Assembly: GCF_000166355.1 (NCBI RefSeq)
Contig: NC_014652.1
Location: 526,001 to 590,000 of the forward strand
From: Caldicellulosiruptor hydrothermalis 108
GTDB lineage: Bacteria > Bacillota > Thermoanaerobacteria > Caldicellulosiruptorales > Caldicellulosiruptoraceae
Direction of reading: 5' to 3'
Length of the DNA: 64,000 nt
Below are positions 25,191 through 32,688 of the stretch, piece after piece. Made by a program: the position numbers and the translations under genes. The notes below the pieces were generated by a model that worked only from the letters and a program-made list of their open reading frames with translations, was not told the DNA's origin and ran no database searches. Every line of letters starts with the position of its first letter. Position 1 is the stretch's first letter.

Positions 25191-26219
25191 ATGAAAAAGA
25201 TTAGAGTAATATCATTAATAACTGCGATTCTGTTTGCAATAGCAATAAGTGTTTCATGGATTGGGTTCGAAAATTCTAAGGCTCAAAGTAAAGCTCAAAG
25301 TAAAGCTAAATATGTAATTAAGCTTAATCACGTTTTAGCACCAACAGAGCCATATCATCAAGGCTTTTTGAAATGGGCTGCAAATGTAAAAAAGAGAACA
25401 AATGGTGCTGTTGAAATACAAGTATTCCCAAGTGCACAGCTTGGTGTTGAAGAAGATATTATTGAACAAATTAGACAGGGAGCAAACATAGCACAAAATA
25501 CTGATGCGGCAAGATTAGGTATGTATGTTCCACAAATAGCAGTTATGAATGCTCCGTACTTTTTAGATAGCATTGAAGAAGTTCAAAAACTAAAGAATTT
25601 ATCATTAGTTAAAAAGTGGCTAAAAGAATTAGAAGACAAATTTGGAATAAAGGTAATATCATTTAGCTGGGTTCAAGGTTTTAGACATATGCTTACTAAC
25701 AAACCAATTAGGACTCCTAAGGATTTGAAAGGATTAAGAATAAGAACTCCAGGTGCTCCAATTTGGCAAGAATCAATTAGAGCATTAGGTGCTACACCAG
25801 TTGCTATGAACTTTGGAGATGTTTACATGGGAATTCAGCAAAAGGCAATTGATGGTGCCGAACTTGTTTACAGAAACATAACTGGTAACAAACTCTATGA
25901 AGTTGCAAAGTATGTAAGTGAAACTAAACATATCTTATTAATAAACTTTATAATAATGAGCAAAAAATATTTTGACAAATTACCACCAGCATATCAAAAA
26001 ATACTAATCGAAGAATGCGACAAAGCAGGTATTGAGACATCGAAATTAATGGAACAGGAAATTGCTAAAATTAAGCAAGAACTAAAAGCAAAAGGTGTTA
26101 CAATAGTTGAAAATGTAAATATAAGTGAATTTAAGAAGCTCGGAGAAAATGCTTATAGAAAATTGAATTTGCTGACTGTAAGAAATCAAATATACAGAGA
26201 GTTGGGTAAAAAATACTAA
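25191..26219 (+). CDS. dctP: TRAP transporter solute-binding protein (DctP family)
   Basis: The 342-residue protein has an N-terminal signal segment (ISLITAILFAIAISVSWIG). The DctP fold follows: HVLAPTEPYHQGFLKWAANV, FPSAQLGVEEDIIEQIRQG, and the conserved LKGLRIRTPGAPIWQESI with the carboxylate-binding arginine and GATPVAMNFGDVYMGIQ. Substrates of this family are organic and sugar acids. A short tandem repeat (SKAQSKAQSKAK) follows the signal. It works with DctQ and DctM downstream; a strong hairpin separates dctP from dctQ. The cluster context suggests a hexuronate or aldonate substrate. Confidence 0.93.
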   Translation: MKKIRVISLITAILFAIAISVSWIGFENSKAQSKAQSKAKYVIKLNHVLAPTEPYHQGFLKWAANVKKRTNGAVEIQVFPSAQLGVEEDIIEQIRQGANIAQNTDAARLGMYVPQIAVMNAPYFLDSIEEVQKLKNLSLVKKWLKELEDKFGIKVISFSWVQGFRHMLTNKPIRTPKDLKGLRIRTPGAPIWQESIRALGATPVAMNFGDVYMGIQQKAIDGAELVYRNITGNKLYEVAKYVSETKHILLINFIIMSKKYFDKLPPAYQKILIEECDKAGIETSKLMEQEIAKIKQELKAKGVTIVENVNISEFKKLGENAYRKLNLLTVRNQIYRELGKKY

Positions 26220-26233
26220 TATATAAATTATTT

Positions 26234-26261
26234 CCCCCTGGTTGTTTTTGCAACCAGGGGG
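26234..26261 (+). other. Intercistronic RNA hairpin between dctP and dctQ
   Basis: CCCCCTGGTTG (26234-26244) and CAACCAGGGGG (26251-26261) form a perfect 11-bp stem with a 6-nt loop. It has no T-tract. It probably raises the ratio of binding protein to membrane subunits by protecting the dctP message. Confidence 0.8.
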
Positions 26262-26287
26262 AGTAAATTTAAGAAGGGGGATGTAGT

Positions 26288-26749
26288 GTGAAAAAAATTG
26301 ACGAAATTGTTTTTAGATGTGAAAAAATTTTGGCACAGATACTTATAATCAGTATGTCAGCAGCTGTTTTTTTAGCAGCTATTGCAAGAACAATTGGAAG
26401 ACCAATTCAGTGGGGTATTGATTTGGCAACATTTCTTTTTGCATGGTGTGTTTTCATAAGTGGTGATGTTGCTTTAAGAGAAAATAAGCTTATGAATGTG
26501 GATTTTTTACTTAAAAAATTACCATACAATGTTAGGAAATGGATTGAAGTATTTAATTATGTAATAATTCTTATATTCTTACTAACACTTATTGTCTTTG
26601 GTTTTTATCTTTCCTACACAACAAGATATAGAACATTTCAGGGCATACCTAATTTTAGTTATACATGGGTTACAATAAGTGTTCCAATTGGGAGTCTACT
26701 AATGGTGAGAACTGTAGTATTAAAAATAAAAAATTTGCTTAAAAACTAA
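26288..26749 (+). CDS. dctQ: TRAP transporter small permease (DctQ family)
   Basis: The 153-residue protein has four predicted membrane helices and the DctQ pattern RPIQWGIDLATFLFAWCVFISGDVALRE near the middle. It bridges the binding protein and the large permease DctM. The GTG start at 26288 follows AAGGGGGATGTA. It is followed 31 bp later by dctM. Confidence 0.92.
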   Translation: MKKIDEIVFRCEKILAQILIISMSAAVFLAAIARTIGRPIQWGIDLATFLFAWCVFISGDVALRENKLMNVDFLLKKLPYNVRKWIEVFNYVIILIFLLTLIVFGFYLSYTTRYRTFQGIPNFSYTWVTISVPIGSLLMVRTVVLKIKNLLKN

Positions 26750-26780
26750 ATAACTTTACGTAAAGAAAGGAGGTTTAGAT

Positions 26781-28064
26781 GTGATATATGCAATTATAGC
26801 ATTTTTCCTGTTTTTAATATTAGGAATGCCTATAGCTTTTGTTCTTGGAATATCAGGGCTTATTTATTTTCTACTAAACTCAAGTGAATTATCATTAACA
26901 GTTCCTGTTCAACTAAGTGTAAGCCAAACCCAAAACTTTTCACTATTAGCAATACCATTGTTTGTATTATCAGGTAATTTATTAAATGAAAGTGGAATAA
27001 CTAAGAGATTATTGCATTTGGCCTCGGTATTGGCTGGACGACTACCAGCAGGTTTAGCTCAAGCGAATATTGTATTGGCAACATTGATGGGAGGTATTAC
27101 TGGTTCGGCTATTGCTGATGCATCCATGCAAGCTCGAGTTTTAGGTGAACCCATGGTTGAGAAAAAGTACAGTAGAGGTTTTGTTGCATCAGTTTTAGCA
27201 TTTGCGTCATTAATTGTTATAGCAATTCCGCCAGGAATCGGATTGGTATTATACGGCACAATAGCAGAGGTATCAGTAGGTAGATTGTTTGCTGCAGGTA
27301 TTGTTCCAGGGCTTTTATTTGCAATAATTTTTATGATAATTACTGCGATAATAGGGAAGAAAAGAGGATATAAGCCAGAAAAAGATAAGGTAACTTTTGG
27401 AGAAGTAATACATACTCTAATAAGATGTATATGGGCATTTTTGTTCCCATTCCTATTAATTTTTGGATTGAGAATGGGTTTATTTACACCATCAGAAGTA
27501 GGTGCATTTGCAGTTGTATATGCAATATTAGTTGGTATTTTAGCTTATAGAGAATTGTCATTTAAAAAATTTATGGAGGCGACTGAAAAGACCATTGGTG
27601 ATATAGGAATGGTTATGTTGATATTAATATTTTCCACAATATTTGGATATGGTTTTACGTGGGAAATGATACCTCAAAAAATGGCTGAAGCTTTGCTTCA
27701 TTTTACTTCGTCACCAACTATAATAATGCTGATAATGATGTTTATGTTATTTATATTGGGAATGTTTGTAGATTCTACTGCATTGATTTTGCTTTTAACA
27801 CCAATATTAGCACCTGTTGCAAGAGCAGTTGGAGCAGATATGGTTCATTTCGGATTAATATTGGTATTCAGTGCAGCAACAGGCCTTATTACCCCACCTG
27901 TTGGGGCAGTTATGTATATAGTTTGTTCAGTCTTGAAATGTTCGGTAGGTGAATATATAAAAGAAGGATGGCCTTTTATGTTGGCTGTTATACTCGTTCT
28001 ATTGTTAATTTTATTTGTTCCTAATACAGTGTTAATTATTCCAAACGCAATATTTGGAAAATAA
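26781..28064 (+). CDS. dctM: TRAP transporter large permease (DctM family)
   Basis: This 427-residue membrane protein has about 12 predicted helices and DctM signatures: FVLSGNLLNESGITKRLL, MGGITGSAIADASMQARVL, ASLIVIAIPPGIGLVLYG and a C-terminal GLITPPVGAVMYIVCSVLK. It is the ion-coupled transport channel. GTG 26781 follows AAGGAGGTTTAGAT. The stop is 26 bp before the next SDR gene. Confidence 0.94.
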   Translation: MIYAIIAFFLFLILGMPIAFVLGISGLIYFLLNSSELSLTVPVQLSVSQTQNFSLLAIPLFVLSGNLLNESGITKRLLHLASVLAGRLPAGLAQANIVLATLMGGITGSAIADASMQARVLGEPMVEKKYSRGFVASVLAFASLIVIAIPPGIGLVLYGTIAEVSVGRLFAAGIVPGLLFAIIFMIITAIIGKKRGYKPEKDKVTFGEVIHTLIRCIWAFLFPFLLIFGLRMGLFTPSEVGAFAVVYAILVGILAYRELSFKKFMEATEKTIGDIGMVMLILIFSTIFGYGFTWEMIPQKMAEALLHFTSSPTIIMLIMMFMLFILGMFVDSTALILLLTPILAPVARAVGADMVHFGLILVFSAATGLITPPVGAVMYIVCSVLKCSVGEYIKEGWPFMLAVILVLLLILFVPNTVLIIPNAIFGK

Positions 28065-28089
28065 TAGGATAAAAAGGGGGAATGTAAAT

Positions 28090-28857
28090 ATGAATTTTAA
28101 AGATAAGGTGGTCCTAATCACTGGGGCTACTTCTGGGATAGGTAGAACTACAGCAGTTTTATATGCAAAATATGGAGCAAAAGTTGCAGTAAATGGAAGA
28201 GAGCTTAATAAAGATAAAAATGGTGAGACAACAATTGATGAAATTAGAAAAATTGGTGGAGAGTGTATTTTTATTCAGGGGGATGTTTCTAAAAATGATG
28301 ATGCTCAAAGAATTGTAATGGAGACAGTAGAAAAATATGGGAAAATTGATATATTAGTAAACAATGCGGGGATAGTATTACCGGGCAGAGTAGACAACAT
28401 GTCTGAAGAAGATTTTGATAAAACAATGGCTGTTAATGTAAAAGGAGCCTTTTTGGTTTCCAAATATGCAGTTTTGCAAATGAAAAAACAAGGAAAAGGT
28501 GTTATTGTAAATGTTGCTTCAGTAGCGGCTCTTAAGGGGCATACTGATAGAAGTGCTTACAGTGCATCAAAAGGGGCAATTGTTTCATTAACAAAAGCTA
28601 TGGCTGCTGATTATGTAAAAGATAATATTAGAGTAAATTGTGTTTGTCCAGGCACTACTTTAACTCCTGCAGTAGAAGAAAAAATAGTTAATGCACCTGA
28701 TCCAGAAGCTATGAGAGCAGCTTTTATTGCAAGACAGCCAATGGGAAGACTTGGTAGACCAGAAGAAATTGCGTTCGCAATATTATTTGCAAGTTGTGAT
28801 GAAGCAGAGTTTATGAATGGTAGCATAATAGTTATTGACGGTGGGATGACTATATAA
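28090..28857 (+). CDS. SDR oxidoreductase, glucose/3-ketoacyl reductase-like (KduD-type possible)
   Basis: This 255-residue classical SDR has TGATSGIGRTTA (cofactor site), NNAGIV, Ser plus Tyr-x3-Lys (NVASVAALKGHTDRSAYSASK) and C-terminal GRLGRPEEIA...VIDGGMT. ATG 28090 follows AAAAAGGGGG; an upstream in-frame ATG at 28054 lies within dctM. It closes the sugar-acid cluster and may oxidise or reduce a keto-deoxy sugar acid, like KduD or 2-keto-3-deoxy-L-fuconate dehydrogenase. The latter works with an FAH-family hydrolase such as the one at 20944. The specific reaction is unknown. Confidence 0.85.
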   Translation: MNFKDKVVLITGATSGIGRTTAVLYAKYGAKVAVNGRELNKDKNGETTIDEIRKIGGECIFIQGDVSKNDDAQRIVMETVEKYGKIDILVNNAGIVLPGRVDNMSEEDFDKTMAVNVKGAFLVSKYAVLQMKKQGKGVIVNVASVAALKGHTDRSAYSASKGAIVSLTKAMAADYVKDNIRVNCVCPGTTLTPAVEEKIVNAPDPEAMRAAFIARQPMGRLGRPEEIAFAILFASCDEAEFMNGSIIVIDGGMTI

Positions 28858-28968
28858 GGTGGTACGTGGTGAAGACATATTTGCCACCTAATTTATTACA
28901 GAACAAAGAATAAGAAATTCCTGCTTTTTTAGTAAATATTCAAAAAGTTAGGTAGAAAACAAAAATAT

Positions 28969-29752
28969 ATGGGAGGATACCAGACTCTTTGAATTACAAA
29001 TTTTTGAATGGTGTCCTCCCATTCATTGTTATCATTACAGTAATAAGTAAAATCCCATATATCTTTCTATCTTTGAGCTGGTTGAATAAATTCATCTTTT
29101 GTTTTTACATGTCTCAGTATAAATCAATAAAAAGTATTCGTCATCTGTCCTATGTGAATTTTCAATTGCACCCATAAATTAAAAACATCTCATTCCACTT
29201 CCTTGGCTTTCTTTCGCTTCTACCGTAGAATTCTTCTCCCTTGTCCAATGGTTTTTATTGGGTTTTTCACATTATGCGTTCTTATTTTTATCTTCCTTAT
29301 TTTCCTTGGTACGCCATTTCTTTTGAGAATGGATTTTAATTGTGTTTTTAATTATTTTAACGTCTATTTTCTAAGTAGATAAAGTGAAAGACGTGTATAC
29401 TTGAACCCTGTTCTTTGAGACTCCTGAATAATGAAATTTTCAAGTTCATAAGAAAGTTATTTCAAGTTTTAGTCCTTTTTGGTTTGTCCTCAAGAGGACC
29501 ATTAATTGTTCTTCTTACGATATGTCTTGATACACCCAATATTTTAGCAATTTTTTATACGTTTTTATTATTATTTTGAAACACTTTTCGAACTAATTCT
29601 CTTGCTTTTTCAGGAGATATTTTTCTTAGCTCATGATATGGTATAATATTCATAGTAGGCTGCCCTCCCATCCTGATAGTTTTTTGATGTTTCTTTTGAA
29701 TGGGAGATTACACTTTTTAATTATATTCATTTCAGGAGGGAGGCAGCCTCAA
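28969..29752. mobile_element. Decayed insertion sequence (rve-type)
   Basis: This gene-poor stretch carries the two ends of a transposase gene on the minus strand with the middle missing. It also has inverted repeats near both edges: ATGGGAGGATACC at 28969-28981 with GGTGTCCTCCCAT at 29010-29022, and AGGCTGCCCTCCC near 29656 with GGGAGGCAGCCT near 29738. These are probably remains of the element's ends. It separates the sugar-acid cluster from the HD-domain gene. The remaining parts of 28858-29845 hold nothing else recognisable. Confidence 0.6.
29050..29671 (-). pseudogene. Transposase remnant with stops and an internal deletion
   Basis: Reading the minus strand from about 29653 gives NIIPYHELRKISPEKARELV and then, after an in-frame stop, KIAKILGVSRHIVRRTINGP, a helix-turn-helix like those of rve-type transposases. 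Further pieces appear in shifted frames (ESQRTGFKYTRLSLYLLRK as judged across a stop). Near 29165 the frame reads ENSHRTDDEYFLLIYTE, resembling the catalytic-Glu region of DDE integrases. The catalytic Asp segments are absent. The gene is non-functional. Confidence 0.65.
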
Positions 29753-29845
29753 TTCTTTTTATTACTCTCACGTTATTATTTTCGTACATCTTTTCGTTGT
29801 GGTTAATATCTCTACACCTATTCAAGTGATTTTTAAAATTTTTTA

Positions 29846-29874
29846 TTGCAGACATATAAAACTTTTGTTATAAT
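29846..29874 (+). promoter_or_regulatory. Sigma-A-type promoter for the HD-domain gene
   Basis: TTGCAG (29846-29851) and TATAAT (29869-29874) are 17 bp apart. The start codon at 29938 follows about 60 bp later. Confidence 0.7.
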
Positions 29875-29937
29875 AAAAACAACGAACAATTTTTCTCTCA
29901 TAATAAGATAAACATATAATAAATATGGAGAAAGAGA

Positions 29938-31221
29938 ATGAAAGAGAAGTTATATGAATTTCGAGATCCTGTCCATGGTTTTATTTACGTTAGACCTTTG
30001 GAGCTCAAGATAATTGATTCTTCTCCATTTCAAAGGTTACGAAATATAAAACAATTAGCATTTTCACATTATATTTACCATGGAGCAGAACATTCAAGAT
30101 TTGGTCATTCTTTGGGTGTTATGCATCTGGTAACTAAAGCTTTCAATACAGTGGCTGAAAAAACCCAGGCTTTTGATGAAGCAAAAAGAAAATGGTATAC
30201 TCAAATATTGAGAATAATAGCTTTGGTCCATGACTTAGGACATGCACCGTTTTCACATGCATCAGAAGAACTTTTTCCTGAAGGTTGTACACATGAAGAT
30301 TATACTTGTTTGATAGTAACACAAACAGAGATTAGTGATTTCATTAAGGAAATTGGCGAGGAATTCAAGAAAAACTATGGAGATGAATATGATATTACGC
30401 CTGAATTGATATGTTCGATATATAAGGGAGAAAATATAGAAAATCCTGATTTTATATTTCTCAAAAAATTTATGGACAGTGAACTTGATTGTGACAAGAT
30501 GGATTATTTATTACGTGATTCACTTTATTGCGGGGTGAATTACGGTAGATTTGATATAGAGAGACTTATCAACACTCTTACAGTTTGGGAAGATGAAGAT
30601 CATATGTTATATCTTGCAATTGAAAAGGGTGGAATGCACGCTTTTGAGGAATTTGTTCTTGCAAGATATTTCATGTTTACTCAAGTTTATTTCCATAAGA
30701 CAAGAAGATTTTTAGATAATGCCCTTTTTAATTTTCTGAAGGAAGTTTTGCCAAATGGACAATACCCCAAAGATGTTTATGATTTTTTAAACTATGATGA
30801 TATGTACATATTTCAACTTATGAAAGATAATATAAGACAAAATAAATGGGCTGAAAGGATTTTAAAGAGAAAAATCATGAGTAAAGTTTATGAGACTCCA
30901 GAACATGCTGAGAAAAGAGAGCAAGATATTTTTAATTTTATTAAGAATGAATTATCAGAGAGGATTGGCAAAGAAAATCTTCTATTGGATTCAGCAGATA
31001 AACTTATACATCAGATGCCAATAAGATATGAGGTTGATAGTGAAAAAGCAATTCCATTAATTGATGATATAGAAGAAAAGCCTATACCAGTTAGTATAGC
31101 TTCTGAAGTAATAAGGAAGATGACAGAGCCTATTAATATAAAAAGAATTTATGTTACTGAAGATAAAAAAGATGAGGCCATAAATATTGTTTCTGGAATA
31201 CTAAGGAAGATGAGTAGATAA
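29938..31221 (+). CDS. HD-domain phosphohydrolase (YwfO/dNTPase-like)
   Basis: The 427-residue protein has the HD-domain metal set: HSRFGHSLGVMHL, then LVHDLGHAPFSHASEE, and a downstream conserved Asp in DSELDCDKMDYLLRDS. The N-terminal DPVHGFIYVRPLELKIIDS is characteristic of the SAMHD1/Dgt-related YwfO group. These enzymes hydrolyse phosphates from nucleotides. The natural substrate of this group is not firmly settled. The next gene is YwgA-like, the same pairing as ywfO-ywgA in Bacillus, which supports a shared role. Confidence 0.88.
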   Translation: MKEKLYEFRDPVHGFIYVRPLELKIIDSSPFQRLRNIKQLAFSHYIYHGAEHSRFGHSLGVMHLVTKAFNTVAEKTQAFDEAKRKWYTQILRIIALVHDLGHAPFSHASEELFPEGCTHEDYTCLIVTQTEISDFIKEIGEEFKKNYGDEYDITPELICSIYKGENIENPDFIFLKKFMDSELDCDKMDYLLRDSLYCGVNYGRFDIERLINTLTVWEDEDHMLYLAIEKGGMHAFEEFVLARYFMFTQVYFHKTRRFLDNALFNFLKEVLPNGQYPKDVYDFLNYDDMYIFQLMKDNIRQNKWAERILKRKIMSKVYETPEHAEKREQDIFNFIKNELSERIGKENLLLDSADKLIHQMPIRYEVDSEKAIPLIDDIEEKPIPVSIASEVIRKMTEPINIKRIYVTEDKKDEAINIVSGILRKMSR

Positions 31222-31244
31222 GTTTATTTGAAAAAGGAGGGATA

Positions 31245-31793
31245 ATGGTGGATAGTCAAAAATTATTAAAGCTTTTTGATTTAATAAATGAAGTTTCAGA
31301 TTTTTGTACACAGTCAGGGAATAAAGTAGGCAAAAAACTAATTCAAAAAATAGTATACTTACTTCAAAGAAAAGGTATAGATTTTGGTTATACTTTCTCT
31401 ATTCATTATTATGGGCCATATAGCAGCCAATTGGAATTTGACATTCATAGAATGGAACTAAATGGGTTGATAAATATTGAATCAGACGGATATACGCATA
31501 AAATAATTCCTGTTGAAAATAGAAAAGATGTTTTAAATTCTAAGGAGACTTTAAACAACAAAGAATTAATAAAAAGCTTATGTAATTTCACTGCAAGAGA
31601 ACTGGAACTTATTGCTACTGTTGACTATGTTATTAGTCAGATGAAATTAGATAAGCTTGATAATAAAACCGAAAAAATATTAATAGAAAGGATATTCAAA
31701 TTAAAAGGGAATAAATATTCAGAAGAAGAAATAAAAAATGCAATTGAGTTTTTGATAAAATATAATTTTCTAAAACCTGATAAAATTCAGTAA
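31245..31793 (+). CDS. YwgA-like protein of unknown function
   Basis: This 182-residue protein has KKLIQKIVYLLQRKGIDFGY and a following FSIHYYGPYSSQLEFDIHRM. This is the pattern of YwgA and related Panacea/SocA-like small proteins (K-x-x-Y-L-x-x ... Y-G-P-[YF]-S). It begins 23 bp after the HD-domain gene, with AAAAAGGAGG before the ATG. Members of the wider family are found with toxins and defence loci, but no enzymatic residues are evident. Function is unknown; a regulatory partner of the HD protein is a reasonable guess. Confidence 0.65.
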   Translation: MVDSQKLLKLFDLINEVSDFCTQSGNKVGKKLIQKIVYLLQRKGIDFGYTFSIHYYGPYSSQLEFDIHRMELNGLINIESDGYTHKIIPVENRKDVLNSKETLNNKELIKSLCNFTARELELIATVDYVISQMKLDKLDNKTEKILIERIFKLKGNKYSEEEIKNAIEFLIKYNFLKPDKIQ

Positions 31794-31842
31794 AGAAAAT
31801 TATCAGCGGATATAATTCCAAAAAAATGAAATAGATTTGATA

Positions 31843-31870
31843 TTGATTTTTTTTCAAAAAACCATATAAT
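31843..31870 (+). promoter_or_regulatory. Sigma-A-type promoter for the fluoride-riboswitch transcript
   Basis: TTGATT (31843-31848) and TATAAT (31865-31870) are 16 bp apart. Transcription would start about 20 bp before the riboswitch. Confidence 0.65.
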
Positions 31871-31898
31871 AGAAATTGAGAATAAAAAGTTAAATATC

Positions 31899-31962
31899 AA
31901 GGCGATGGAGTTCGCCTTAAAATGCCACAGGGACTGCCCTGGTTGGCTGATAACTCCTGTCC
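31899..31962 (+). promoter_or_regulatory. Fluoride riboswitch (crcB motif)
   Basis: The crcB-motif layout is clear. P1 is AAGGCG (31899-31904) with CGCCTT (31913-31918). Its loop holds GGAGTT (31907-31912), which pairs as a pseudoknot with AACTCC (31952-31957). Between them is a stem built from TGCC..AGGG and CCCT..GGC, followed by the conserved GGCTGATAACTCCTG. The class binds F- and turns genes on. The 3' half of the pseudoknot is also the 5' arm of a terminator, the expected switching arrangement. The gene it controls is not a CrcB or CLC-F protein but a DUF6062-like one. Confidence 0.9.
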
Positions 31963-31988
31963 GTACAAGATGCGGGCAGGAGTTTTTT
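31952..31988 (+). terminator. Fluoride-controlled intrinsic terminator
   Basis: AACTCCTGTCC (31952-31962) pairs with GGGCAGGAGTT (31974-31984), 11 bp with one G-U pair, followed by six T residues. The AACTCC strand is shared with the riboswitch pseudoknot, so fluoride binding should prevent termination. Confidence 0.88.
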
Positions 31989-32038
31989 GCTTTATTAAAG
32001 AGTTTAAAGCCTTTTTGAAGGCTTTGGGGGGATGGACC

Positions 32039-32596
32039 TTGGATATTGTGTATTTTGAAATGATAGAAAACTTCAAAGAAGATAAGTGTATTGTATGCCA
32101 TCTTAAAAACAAGGCAATGGATAAGTTTTTTGATGACTTTCTGTATGAATCAGTAAACGATTACAACTTACGTGACAAAATAAGAAAAGGGGGAATCTGT
32201 CCAAAGCATGCAAGAAAGTTAGAGTCGTTAGGTGATGTGCTTGCCCATGCCATTATATATTCAGACTTGCTAAGTAATTCCAGAAATAGAGACTCTACTG
32301 AAATATTGCCATGTAAAAGGAAAACTCAAAGGCAGCAAAATATGTGCATCTTTTGTGAAAAAGAACAAGGCTTTGAAGATACCTACACAAGAGCATTTTC
32401 CCACTTTTTTGCTACCCAGCCTCAATTTAAATCTGCATTTGCTGAAAGAGGCTTTATGTGTCAAAGGCACCTAAATCAAGTTTTGGAGAAGACAGCTTCT
32501 GTATCTGTGCAAAAGGAGCTTTTGTCAGTTATGGGGGCTAAGATAGTTTACTTAATAGCCCCAGCACATAACATTTTTGATTTTATGTACGTTTAA
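32039..32596 (+). CDS. DUF6062-like cysteine-containing protein under a fluoride riboswitch
   Basis: From TTG 32039, six bases after GGGGGGA, the product is about 185 residues. The outer frame from 31922 would include the riboswitch, so it is rejected. It has two repeats of a C-x2-C ... C-x2-H pattern: CIVCHLKNK with GGICPKHARKL, then CIFCEKEQ with RGFMCQRHLNQV. These look like metal-binding or redox sites typical of DUF6062 proteins. There are no membrane helices or signal peptide. The molecular function is unknown. The riboswitch ties its expression to fluoride. A separate promoter for the next operon begins two bases after its stop. Confidence 0.7.
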   Translation: MDIVYFEMIENFKEDKCIVCHLKNKAMDKFFDDFLYESVNDYNLRDKIRKGGICPKHARKLESLGDVLAHAIIYSDLLSNSRNRDSTEILPCKRKTQRQQNMCIFCEKEQGFEDTYTRAFSHFFATQPQFKSAFAERGFMCQRHLNQVLEKTASVSVQKELLSVMGAKIVYLIAPAHNIFDFMYV

Positions 32597-32597
32597 A

Positions 32598-32625
32598 TTG
32601 ACAAAAAGGCAAAATTTGATACAAT
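32598..32625 (+). promoter_or_regulatory. Strong sigma-A promoter for the MoxR/vWA/ABC operon
   Basis: TTGACA (32598-32603, a perfect -35) and TACAAT (32620-32625) are 16 bp apart, about 65 bp before the first gene. The operon is therefore transcribed independently of the fluoride-controlled gene. Confidence 0.8.
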
Positions 32626-32688
32626 ATATGAAGTAGTAATTTTTGAAAGGGCTATAAAAATAAACCTGTGTGAAAGGAGATTAAACAG

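Noticed and set aside
28989-29177. Plus-strand open frame of 62 codons in the IS remnant
   Set aside because: It is antisense to recognisable transposase sequence and lacks a ribosome site.
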